A stretch of DNA of 48,770 nt, taken from positions 1 to 48,770 of the forward strand of contig VMTK01000057.1 in NCBI GenBank assembly GCA_013791585.1, in the 5' to 3' direction. The stretch comes from Candidatus Falkowiibacteriota bacterium. GTDB taxonomy: Bacteria > Patescibacteriota > Patescibacteriia > Patescibacteriales > VMTK01. Position numbers and translations under genes: made by a program. The notes under the pieces were generated by a model, which saw only the letters and a program-made list of their open reading frames with translations, did not search any database and was not told where the DNA came from. How positions within the stretch are numbered: position 1 is the stretch's first letter; every line of letters begins with the position of its first letter. Positions 24,167 to 31,586 of the stretch are shown here, piece after piece.

Positions 24167-24715
24167 ATGCCCACCAACTTCAACCAAACAGTAAATTTGC
24201 GGGAAAAAAACTCAGCGCGCGAAAAACGCGGCGAGGATTTTTATGGCAGCTATGAAGAGGAAAAAGAAGGCTTGAAAAAAATAAGCAAGCCGCAGGTTAA
24301 GCAAGTCAATGAGGGATTCGCGAAAAGATTAACCGTGATAGCGGCTATTGTTTTAATCTGTTTTACTGTTTATTGGATTTTTTATAAAGACAATACGGCT
24401 AGAAATATAAGCGATGAGAATACGCAAGTTAATTGGTACACGGTTAAGTTAATTAACGATGAAGTTTATTACGGCCAGATCAGCGATTTGTCAGCAGACC
24501 CGGTGGTTATCAGCAATGTTTATTATAATTACGATCAAATTAAAGAAGATAAAGAAAACACCGGTGAAGCGGGAAATATCCGCCTGGTTAAGCGCGGCAA
24601 AGAAACGCACGGGCCCTCGGGAGTAATGAATATTGTGCGCGCCCAAGTCGTCTATATGGAGCCGATGGATGAGGAGTCAAAAGTTTTGAAAGCGATTCTT
24701 AATTATGAAAAATAA
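24167..24715 (+). CDS. Hypothetical single-pass membrane protein
   Basis: This 182-residue protein has a charged N-terminal cytoplasmic part, one membrane segment (LTVIAAIVLICFTVYWIFY, about residues 62-80) and a beta-rich outer part (VKLINDEVYYGQISDLSADPVVISNVYY). It starts 4 bases after the four-helix gene and is probably in the same operon. I do not recognise the family. Confidence 0.65.
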   Translation: MPTNFNQTVNLREKNSAREKRGEDFYGSYEEEKEGLKKISKPQVKQVNEGFAKRLTVIAAIVLICFTVYWIFYKDNTARNISDENTQVNWYTVKLINDEVYYGQISDLSADPVVISNVYYNYDQIKEDKENTGEAGNIRLVKRGKETHGPSGVMNIVRAQVVYMEPMDEESKVLKAILNYEK

Positions 24716-24777
24716 ATCATATCAATCTTATGAATCCCTGCTAAAAAAATTAACAGGCAGGGATTTATATGATTTAT
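24712..24777 (+). repeat. Inverted repeat before glyS
   Basis: Nested arms ATAAATCATAT/ATATGATTTAT and AATCCCTGC/GCAGGGATT are separated by short loops. There is no T-run, so it is probably a repeat element rather than a terminator. Confidence 0.7.
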
Positions 24778-24785
24778 AAGATAAT

Positions 24786-26189
24786 ATGAAACAACAAGAA
24801 ATTACTATGGAAAAAATTGTTTCTCTGTGCAAAAGAAGGGGGTTTATTTTTCCTTGCTCGGAAATTTACGGCGGGTTTGCCAATTCATACAGCTTCGGGC
24901 CTTACGGGACCGAGCTGAAAAACAATATTAAAAAATTATGGTGGGAGAAATTTGTTTCTCAACGCGAGGATATTGTCGGCATTGACGGCCCGATTTTGCT
25001 GCACCCGAAAGTCTGGGAAGCGTCAGGCCATACAACCGGCTTCAATGACGCCATGGCAGACTGCAAAGAGTGCAAAAAAAGATTCAGGGCGGATCATTTG
25101 GTGGAAGAAGCGACAGGCAGGGACATGGAAGGCCGGCTGGAAGAAATGACAAAAATATTAAAAGAAAAAAAAATCAAATGCCCTGAATGCCAAGCGTCAA
25201 ATTGGACTGAAGTGAAGAACCTGAATATGATGTTCAAAACTGAAATGAACGGCATTAATGAGCCGGTTTATTTAAGGCCGGAAACAGCCGGAGCGATTTT
25301 TATTGAATTTAAGAATATTTTGGACTCAATGCGCGTCAAAATTCCTTTCGGCATAGCGCAGATCGGCAAAGCTTTCCGCAATGAGATTGTCGCCGGCAAT
25401 TTCATATTCCGCATCCGCGAGTTTGAGCAGATGGAAATAGAATATTTTTTTAATCCTGAAATGAAATGGGAGGATTTGTTTGAAAAATGGCTGAAATTGC
25501 AGGAAGAATTCGCTATGGAGCTTGGAGTTAAGAAAACGGATTTGCGCCGGCTTGAGCATCCCAAAGCAAAGCTTTCCCATTATTCCAAAAAAACAGTTGA
25601 CATTGAATACAAATTTCCTTTCGGCTTTAAAGAATTGTACGGCTTGGCGCACAGGGGCGATTTTGATTTATCGCAGCATTCAAAAGCGTCTAATCAAAAA
25701 TTGGAATATTTTGACGCTGAAAACAACAAGCGGTTTATTCCGCATGTTTTGGAGCCGACATTCGGCCTGGACAGAAGCATTTTAGCCGCGCTATTGTCCG
25801 CGTATACGGAGGAAGCCATACCCACCCCTGGCCCCTCCCGAGAGGGGAATTATAGCAGTGAAATAAGAATTGTCATGAAATTTCCAAAGAAATTAGCGCC
25901 GATTAAGGCCGCGGTTTTTCCTCTTTTGAAAAACAAGCCGGAATTGGTTAAAAAGGCGAAAAGCATTTACGATGAATTAAAATTAAAATTCATGTGCGAA
26001 TTTGACGATCACGGCAACATCGGCAAGCGCTACCGCCGGCAGGATGAAATCGGCACCCCGTATTGCGTTACCGTTGATTTTGATTCGCTTGAAGACAAGG
26101 CGGCGACTGTTAGGGATAGGGATACAATGAAGCAAGAGAGGGTTGAAATAAATAAATTAGAAAATTATTTAGTTAACGGGTTAAGATAA
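24786..26189 (+). CDS. glyS: Glycyl-tRNA synthetase (eukaryote-like alpha2 type)
   Basis: It charges tRNA-Gly with glycine. The 467 residues show the class II order: motif 1 region YGGFANSYSFGPYGTELKNN, a zinc-binding insertion (CKECKKRF...CPECQ), motif 2 GKAFRNEIVAGNFIFRIREF, motif 3 FIPHVLEPTFGLDRS, and a C-terminal anticodon domain (KRYRRQDEIGTPYCVTVDFD). A short palindromic repeat adds IPTPGPSREGNYSS between catalytic and anticodon domains. The start could be 24786 or the internal ATG at 24807. Confidence 0.95.
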   Translation: MKQQEITMEKIVSLCKRRGFIFPCSEIYGGFANSYSFGPYGTELKNNIKKLWWEKFVSQREDIVGIDGPILLHPKVWEASGHTTGFNDAMADCKECKKRFRADHLVEEATGRDMEGRLEEMTKILKEKKIKCPECQASNWTEVKNLNMMFKTEMNGINEPVYLRPETAGAIFIEFKNILDSMRVKIPFGIAQIGKAFRNEIVAGNFIFRIREFEQMEIEYFFNPEMKWEDLFEKWLKLQEEFAMELGVKKTDLRRLEHPKAKLSHYSKKTVDIEYKFPFGFKELYGLAHRGDFDLSQHSKASNQKLEYFDAENNKRFIPHVLEPTFGLDRSILAALLSAYTEEAIPTPGPSREGNYSSEIRIVMKFPKKLAPIKAAVFPLLKNKPELVKKAKSIYDELKLKFMCEFDDHGNIGKRYRRQDEIGTPYCVTVDFDSLEDKAATVRDRDTMKQERVEINKLENYLVNGLR

Positions 26190-26214
26190 ATAAATTATTT
26201 ATTGTTTATTATTT

Positions 26215-26254
26215 CGTTAACCCGTTAACCCGTTAACCCGTTAACTCGTTAACT
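26215..26254 (+). repeat. CGTTAACC octanucleotide tandem repeat
   Basis: About five copies of an 8-nt unit (CGTTAACC with variants) fill the glyS-M16 gap. A related tract is at 45165-45235. Confidence 0.8.
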
Positions 26255-26280
26255 AAGCAATAAAGAATTCTAAAATAATT

Positions 26281-27633
26281 ATGCATAACATTAAAACATT
26301 AAAAAATAAACTAAGATTAATAACAATCCCCATGCGCGGCACAAAAACCGCCTCGGTTTTGGTTATGGTAAAAACAGGATCCAAATATGAGAATAAAAAG
26401 AATAGCGGCATTTCCCATTTTTTAGAGCACATGTTTTTCAAAGGAACTTTAAAACGTCCTGATACGCTCGCCATTTCTTCCGAGCTGGACGGAATCGGCG
26501 CGGAATTCAACGCTTTTACAGGCAAAGAATATACGGGATATTACGTGAAAGCCGAAGCAGGCAAGATTGATCTTGCCATGGATGTGGTGAGCGATATGCT
26601 TTTGAATTCCAAGTTTGACGCGAAAGAAATAGAGCGGGAAAAAGGAGTGATTATTGAAGAGCTAAATATGTACCGCGACAACCCCATGATATATATTGAA
26701 GATTTGTTTGAAGAATTGCTTTACGGCGACCAGCCGGCCGGCTGGGACACGATCGGAACCCGCGAGAATATTCTGGGGTTTAAGCGCGAGGATTTTATTG
26801 ATTATTTTGATTCTCAATACGGGGCGCAAAATACTTTTGTCTGCGTCGCGGGGAATGTGAAACCTCACCCCAGCCCTCTCCTTGGCAAGGAGAGGGGGCA
26901 AAGAATTATAGACAAAGATTTATCTACCCCTCATTACCAAGGAGGGGGACGGAGGGAGGTTGAAAAATTGACAAATAAATATTTTTCAAAACTTAAGCCG
27001 TCGGATTTGCGAGAAAAAAAGTCGGTTCAAGAAAAACAAACAAAGCCGCAGATTAAATTGCATTATAAAAAAACCGATCAGGCGCACCTGTCTTTGGGCG
27101 TCCGCGCTTATGCGTTAGGGCATGAGGATGAATTCGCGCTTAAGCTTTTGTCAGTGATTTTGGGCGAATCCATGAGCTCGCGGCTTTTTATAGAATTGCG
27201 CGAGCGGAAAGGCCTGGCCTATTCCATAAGGACTCAAGCTGAATTTTATACTGATTCCGGCTATTTAACGGCGCAGGCAGGCGTGCCCAAGGATAAATTG
27301 CGCCAGGCGATAGGGATAATTTTAGCGGAATACAAAAAAATAGCCGAGCATTTGGCGGATGATAAAGAGCTGGAAAGAGCTAAAAATTTAATAAAGGGCC
27401 GGATGGCCATCCAAATGGAATCTTCAAGCAATGTAGCGAACTGGCATGGCAGGCAGGCGGTTTTACGGGATGAAATATTAACTCCGGAAGATTTTATGAA
27501 AAAAATAAACAAAGTAAGCGCCCGAGACATCAGCCGGGCGGCGCGAAATATTTTTGCCAACAAGGGATTGAATCTGGCGGTGATCGGGCCGTTCAGGGAC
27601 GGAGATAAATTTGAGAAAATATTGAGAATATAA
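26281..27633 (+). CDS. M16 family zinc metallopeptidase (processing-peptidase-like)
   Basis: The 450-residue protein has the inverted zinc motif HFLEH (GISHFLEHMFFKGT) and the distal glutamate in KGVIIEELNMYRDNP. The second half includes LLSVILGESMSSRLFIELRERKGLAYSI, typical of M16B peptidases. A palindromic repeat insert (26863-26959) adds about 32 residues (PHPSPLLGKERGQ and following) at the boundary of the two lobes. The substrate is unknown. Confidence 0.9.
   Translation: MHNIKTLKNKLRLITIPMRGTKTASVLVMVKTGSKYENKKNSGISHFLEHMFFKGTLKRPDTLAISSELDGIGAEFNAFTGKEYTGYYVKAEAGKIDLAMDVVSDMLLNSKFDAKEIEREKGVIIEELNMYRDNPMIYIEDLFEELLYGDQPAGWDTIGTRENILGFKREDFIDYFDSQYGAQNTFVCVAGNVKPHPSPLLGKERGQRIIDKDLSTPHYQGGGRREVEKLTNKYFSKLKPSDLREKKSVQEKQTKPQIKLHYKKTDQAHLSLGVRAYALGHEDEFALKLLSVILGESMSSRLFIELRERKGLAYSIRTQAEFYTDSGYLTAQAGVPKDKLRQAIGIILAEYKKIAEHLADDKELERAKNLIKGRMAIQMESSSNVANWHGRQAVLRDEILTPEDFMKKINKVSARDISRAARNIFANKGLNLAVIGPFRDGDKFEKILRI
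26863..26959 (+). repeat. CCTCACCCC-type composite insert in the M16 gene
   Basis: The CCTCACCCC left end and GGAGGT right end enclose CTCTCCTTGGcAAGGAGAG. It is in frame and sits between domains. Confidence 0.8.
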
Positions 27634-27651
27634 AAAAATAACGCGCAAGTT

Positions 27652-27712
27652 TAATATTTTATTATCAGCACCGAGTGCTGCGGCAGCACTCGGTGCTGAT
27701 AATAAAATATTA
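27652..27712 (+). repeat. Perfect inverted repeat with 29-bp arms
   Basis: Two 29-base arms (inner part ATCAGCACCGAGTGCTG) flank a CGG loop, followed on the plus strand by TTTTGTTTTTTT. It could be a very strong terminator for the M16 gene or a hairpin element. Confidence 0.8.
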
Positions 27713-27742
27713 GTTTTGTTTTTTTACACTCAAAAGCCCTAT

Positions 27743-29461
27743 ATGTATTCATTGGAAAAAATAAAATTAAATATTGTTAAATTGGTTAATAAATCGCTTA
27801 ACAAAAAAATTATTCAAACGTCTGATTTGATTTATCCGCCCAATCCGGAATTCGGGGATTTAAGCCTGCCTTGTTTTGAACTGGCGAAAAAATTAAACAA
27901 GACCGCGGTAGAAACAGCCGAGTTTTTAGTTTCGGAAATCAATGTTAATGATATTATAGTTTCCGCCAAAGCGATCGGGCCTTATCTTAATTTTACGATC
28001 AATAAAAATTATTTAGCCGGAGATTTGATCGGCGATATTTTAAGCATGGCCGAAGAGTACGGCGCGAATAAAAGCGGCAAGGGCAAAAAAGTAATGATAG
28101 AATATTCAAATGTTAATACGCACAAAGAATACCATGTAGGGCATTTGCGCAATATTTGCTACGGCGGCGCGGTCGCGAAAATTTTATCCGCCAACGGGTT
28201 TAAATCAATTCCTGTTTCATACATAAATGACTTCGGCATTCATGTCGCCAAAACATTGTGGCGCTATGCGGAGCATTATAAAAATAATAAAATCGCCAAA
28301 GGCAAAAACAAAGGCGGTTTTTTGGGCGAGCTTTACGCCAAGGCCAGCCGGGAGCTAAAAGATAATCCGACAGCCAAAGAGCGGGTAAGCTCTTTAATGA
28401 AAAAAATTGAAAGCCGCCAAGGCGCGGAGTATAAGCTGTGGCAGAAGACCCGCAAGTGGAGCATTGATTATTTTGATAAAATATACAAAGAGCTAAGAGT
28501 GGAGTTTGATAATATTTTTTATGAAAGCGAATTTATAGAAAAAGGCATGAAAATGGTCCGCGATTTATGCAAAAAAGAGTTTTTAATTAAAAGCCAAGGC
28601 GCGATTATCGCGGATTTGGAAAAATACAATTTGGGAGTTTTGCTTTTTTTGCGCTCGGACAACACCGCTCTTTATCCGGTGGCTGATTTGCCGCTGGCTG
28701 TTGAAAAATTCAAGAAATATAAAATAGACAAGTCAATTTACGTGGTTGATGTCCGCCAAGGATTGTATTTTAAGCAGTTGTTCAAGGTTTTGGAATTGCT
28801 CGGGTTCAAGCAGGAAATGGCGCATTTGGGCTATGAATTCGTAAAGCTGCCCGGCAAGATGATGTCGTCGCGAACCGGCGATATTATCACTTATGAAAAT
28901 TTGCGCGCGCAGGCGGTTAAAAAAGCAGCGCGGGAAACCAAGAAACGCCGCAAAGATTGGAGCGCCAAGAAAATAACGGATACAGTAAATAAAATTGTCA
29001 ACGGCGCGCTTAAATTTGAAATGATAAAAGTAAGCGCCGGCCAGGTTATTACTTTTGACATTAATCAGGCATTGCGCTTTGACGGCTTTACCGCCGCTTA
29101 TCTGCAGTATGTTTACGCCAGGATACAAAGTATTTTCAGAAAAACACAAAAACACAAAAACACAAAAACACAAAAATACGAAGAAATTAAGTTAGAAGAA
29201 GCTAAGGAGCATGATTTGGTGATGAAGCTGGCGAAATATCCGGATGCGGTTAAAAAAGCCGGGGAAAACTGCGACCCGAGCGAGATAGCGAAATATTTAT
29301 TTGATCTGGCGCAATTGTTTAATGATTATTACCACAGCGTCCCGATTTTGAAAGCGAAAAAAGAACTGCGCGCTTCCCGTTTGGCTTTGATTAAGTCTGT
29401 CAGCCATGTTATCGCTAATGGCCTGGGATTGTTGGGGATAGAAGTGGTTGATGAGATGTAA
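27743..29461 (+). CDS. argS: Arginyl-tRNA synthetase
   Basis: It charges tRNA-Arg. The start is set at the ATG at 27743 (MYSLEKIKLNIVKLV), since upstream codons run into the palindrome. The HIGH box is HVGHL in NTHKEYHVGHLRNICYGG and the KMSKS box is KMMSSRTGD. An Add-1-like N-terminal domain and a helical anticodon domain (AAYLQYVYARIQSI...ALIKSVSHVIANGLGLLGI) are present. A heptamer array adds KTQKHKNTKTQKYEEIK at the start of the anticodon domain without breaking the frame. Confidence 0.95.
   Translation: MYSLEKIKLNIVKLVNKSLNKKIIQTSDLIYPPNPEFGDLSLPCFELAKKLNKTAVETAEFLVSEINVNDIIVSAKAIGPYLNFTINKNYLAGDLIGDILSMAEEYGANKSGKGKKVMIEYSNVNTHKEYHVGHLRNICYGGAVAKILSANGFKSIPVSYINDFGIHVAKTLWRYAEHYKNNKIAKGKNKGGFLGELYAKASRELKDNPTAKERVSSLMKKIESRQGAEYKLWQKTRKWSIDYFDKIYKELRVEFDNIFYESEFIEKGMKMVRDLCKKEFLIKSQGAIIADLEKYNLGVLLFLRSDNTALYPVADLPLAVEKFKKYKIDKSIYVVDVRQGLYFKQLFKVLELLGFKQEMAHLGYEFVKLPGKMMSSRTGDIITYENLRAQAVKKAARETKKRRKDWSAKKITDTVNKIVNGALKFEMIKVSAGQVITFDINQALRFDGFTAAYLQYVYARIQSIFRKTQKHKNTKTQKYEEIKLEEAKEHDLVMKLAKYPDAVKKAGENCDPSEIAKYLFDLAQLFNDYYHSVPILKAKKELRASRLALIKSVSHVIANGLGLLGIEVVDEM
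29140..29178 (+). repeat. AAAACAC heptamer array in argS
   Basis: About five 7-nt units are translated as TQKHKNTKTQK. Confidence 0.85.
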
Positions 29462-29565
29462 AGGAATAGAATATTAATTTGCCTAATTTTAGTAAAAGAT
29501 AATAAAATATACTATCCCTTTTTGCCTTAATTACTGTATCCTAATACAGTAATTTCATACAATAG

Positions 29566-29594
29566 TTGTATTATTATAATAAATATGTTATGAT
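29566..29594 (+). promoter_or_regulatory. Promoter of the ATPase gene
   Basis: TTGTAT, 17-base spacer, TATGAT with upstream TGT. A hairpin (ACTGTAT-CCTA-ATACAGT) lies just upstream at about 29533-29550. Confidence 0.6.
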
Positions 29595-29629
29595 AATATT
29601 GAATATATTTTGTAATTAATCGTAGCTAT

Positions 29630-30766
29630 ATGCAAAAAATAAATAGATATATAAAGAATAATGTCATTAAAAAACTTCAGCCAAATAAAGTTGTTGTTCT
29701 TTATGGCCCTCGCCAAGTCGGTAAAACCACTTTAGTGAAGGATATTTTGAAAAATATAAAAGAAAAATATTTATTTTTAAATGGAGAAAATAGAAGCGCT
29801 CAAAAATGGCTATCCAGCCAAGAGATTGATGTGTTTGAACAATATATAGGAGATAATAAATTATTAGTAATTGATGAAGCGCAAAAAATAAAAAATATCG
29901 GATTGAATTTAAAACTAATAGTTGATCATTTTGAAGGCATAAAGGTGTTGGCAACCGGTTCGTCGTCTTTTGAGTTAGCCAATCAAGTTGGCGAACCATT
30001 GGTGGGCCGCAAGTGGCAGCTCACTTTATACCCTATTTCACAGCTAGAGCTTAAAGATTATGAAAGCCGCGATGAAACAGATAATAAATTGGAGTCAAAG
30101 CTTATTTACGGCTCTTATCCTGAAGCAGTTAAAGAAAATGTTTTCCAAAAAAAGCAGGATATTTTAAATGAAATAGTTGATAGTTATTTGTATCGCGATT
30201 TGTTAGAATTTAATGAAATTAAAAAATCGCAGAAAATTATTGATATATTGAAAAATTTAGCATTTCAAATCGGGCAGGAAGTTTCACTTCAAGAATTGGG
30301 AAATGCCGTGTCTCTGAATTTAAGGACAGTTGAAAAATATCTTGATTTGCTGGAAAAGACTTTTGTAATTAAAAGAGTTTATGGATTTTCCAGAAATTTA
30401 AGAAAGGAAATAAGCAAAATGTCCAGATTTTATTTTTTTGATAATGGAGTAAGAAACGCGATTATTCAAAATTTTAATATCTTGGATTTAAGAAATGACA
30501 TCGGACAATTGTGGGAGAATTATCTTTTTATGGAAAGATTAAAAAGAAACAGCTACAAAAACATAAGATCAAATATTTATTTTTGGCGCACTTATGATCA
30601 GAAAGAAATTGATTTAGTTGAAGAGCGCGAAGGGAAATTATTCGGCTATGAGTTCAAATATAGCGAGAATAAAAAAGTAAAACCCCCGCGTGATTGGCTG
30701 GAAACTTACAAAGAAGCTGAATTTGAGGCGATAAATAAAAGCAACTATTTAGATTTTATTGTTTAA
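29630..30766 (+). CDS. AAA_14/DUF4143 family ATPase
   Basis: The 378-residue protein carries Walker A (VVLYGPRQVGKTTLVKDIL), Walker B (KLLVIDEAQKI) and the sensor-like VLATGSSSFEL. These are followed by a helical winged region (LQELGNAVSLNLRTVEKYL) and a DUF4143 C-terminal domain with nuclease-like KEIDLVEEREGKLFGYEFKYS. Such genes are common solitary accessory genes in bacteria and archaea; their role is not settled. It has its own promoter and a shared terminator at 30791-30821. Confidence 0.88.
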   Translation: MQKINRYIKNNVIKKLQPNKVVVLYGPRQVGKTTLVKDILKNIKEKYLFLNGENRSAQKWLSSQEIDVFEQYIGDNKLLVIDEAQKIKNIGLNLKLIVDHFEGIKVLATGSSSFELANQVGEPLVGRKWQLTLYPISQLELKDYESRDETDNKLESKLIYGSYPEAVKENVFQKKQDILNEIVDSYLYRDLLEFNEIKKSQKIIDILKNLAFQIGQEVSLQELGNAVSLNLRTVEKYLDLLEKTFVIKRVYGFSRNLRKEISKMSRFYFFDNGVRNAIIQNFNILDLRNDIGQLWENYLFMERLKRNSYKNIRSNIYFWRTYDQKEIDLVEEREGKLFGYEFKYSENKKVKPPRDWLETYKEAEFEAINKSNYLDFIV

Positions 30767-30790
30767 AGCGGTCTGCCGTTCGTTTTGTAT

Positions 30791-30821
30791 AAAAAAACAG
30801 GGGATGCATTATTGCATCCCC
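30791..30821 (-). terminator. Terminator of the T-box operon (possibly bidirectional)
   Basis: GGGGATGCA-TTAT-TGCATCCCC with seven T on the minus strand. It lies between the convergent ATPase and zinc-ribbon genes. Confidence 0.8.
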
Positions 30822-30843
30822 TTTGTGTTTGGGTTTGAGAATT

Positions 30844-31005
30844 TCAACTGCCCCAGCCGTTTGATTTCCCCCATGGCGATTTATTAAATTCACAGCCGCT
30901 TGTCGGGCATATCTTTGTTTCCTTTGAGGAAAAGCCGGCTCCTCTTCTAATTATTAATATTTCTTTGCAATGCGGGCATCTTTCGCGCGTATCTTTTATT
31001 TCCAT
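30844..31005 (-). CDS. Small zinc-ribbon protein (53 aa)
   Basis: The product is MEIKDTRERCPHCKEILIIR and onward, with CPHC followed 20 or so residues later by CPTSGC, a likely zinc-binding pair. It ends NKSPWGKSNGWGS. A strong Shine-Dalgarno site (AAGGAGG) precedes the ATG. Its start overlaps the end of the upstream 32-residue ORF by 10 bases, suggesting translational coupling. Both lie behind a T-box leader. Function is unknown. Confidence 0.7.
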   Translation of the reverse strand: MEIKDTRERCPHCKEILIIRRGAGFSSKETKICPTSGCEFNKSPWGKSNGWGS

Positions 31006-31094
31006 AAATTTTTCCTCCTTATTTTTTCTATTCGTTTTTCTATTTTTATTTCTTTTCTTCTTATTCTTCTTTTTTCTTTTTTTTGTTTTGTCAA
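30996..31094 (-). CDS. 32-residue very basic peptide, TTG start
   Basis: TTG at 31094 follows AAGGAGG with 6-base spacing and opens a frame for MTKQKKEKRRIRRKEIKIEK and onward, rich in Lys, Arg, Ile and Glu. It is the first ORF after the T-box terminator. It could be a real small protein or a leader peptide that couples translation to the zinc-ribbon gene. Confidence 0.5.
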   Translation of the reverse strand: MTKQKKEKRRIRRKEIKIEKRIEKIRRKNLWK

Positions 31095-31149
31095 TTTTTA
31101 CCTCCTTATTAAGAAATATTTTTTTTAAAGATCGTTATTGTTTTTTCAC

Positions 31150-31475
31150 CAATAAAAAAACTTCTCATCTTTTTTTCCAAACATAAAATACTTGGAAAAA
31201 AGGACGAGAAGTTATCCCGCGGTACCACCTTTTTTGTTTTAAATCTTTTCTAACGGATTAAAAAATCCGCCAGTAAAACGGACTTAGAACCACTTTTACC
31301 GACTCTTATCTCCGAAGTGTTTCGGAGAGACATCAGTTATCCTATGATTACGGAGGAAGCCGGGCTTCCACTATCGCGGAAGCCATCCTCCCCGATAGAA
31401 TCGGGGAAAAGCCGGACCCAGCCCTCCGATGTCCATCGGAGGATCCAGCTTATGGATTTTGCAGTTTTCAAAGTT
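31150..31475 (-). promoter_or_regulatory. T-box leader (tRNA-sensing riboswitch)
   Basis: On the minus strand GGTGGTACCGCGGG (31216-31229) followed by AACTTCTCGTCC is the T-box sequence. It is followed by a long terminator (CTTCTCGTCCTTTTTTCC pairing with GGAAAAAAAGATGAGAAG, then a T-run at 31154-31160). Upstream lie several hairpins of a Stem I region, including CCTCCGATGGACATCGGAGG and CCCCGATTCTATCGGGG. Uncharged tRNA would pair with the T-box and block the terminator. I could not fix the specifier codon by eye. Confidence 0.85.
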
Positions 31476-31481
31476 ATTATT

Positions 31482-31509
31482 AGCATAGCAGGTTTTTAAA
31501 AGTTGTCAA
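31482..31509 (-). promoter_or_regulatory. Promoter of the T-box operon
   Basis: TTGACA, 16-base spacer, TATGCT with upstream TGC. It is identical in layout to the small-RNA promoters. Confidence 0.8.
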
Positions 31510-31586
31510 TGGCGCATGCGTTTTACTGATTTTATTTGGCGGCGAAGTGTTGTTTTTTGTTTTGCAAAATGGTAAATTGTTTTTAT

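Noticed and set aside
30965-31186. Plus-strand membrane peptide with long Phe/Leu runs
   Set aside because: It is the antisense of the Lys-rich ORF and T-box terminator on the minus strand; phenylalanine runs come from poly-T.
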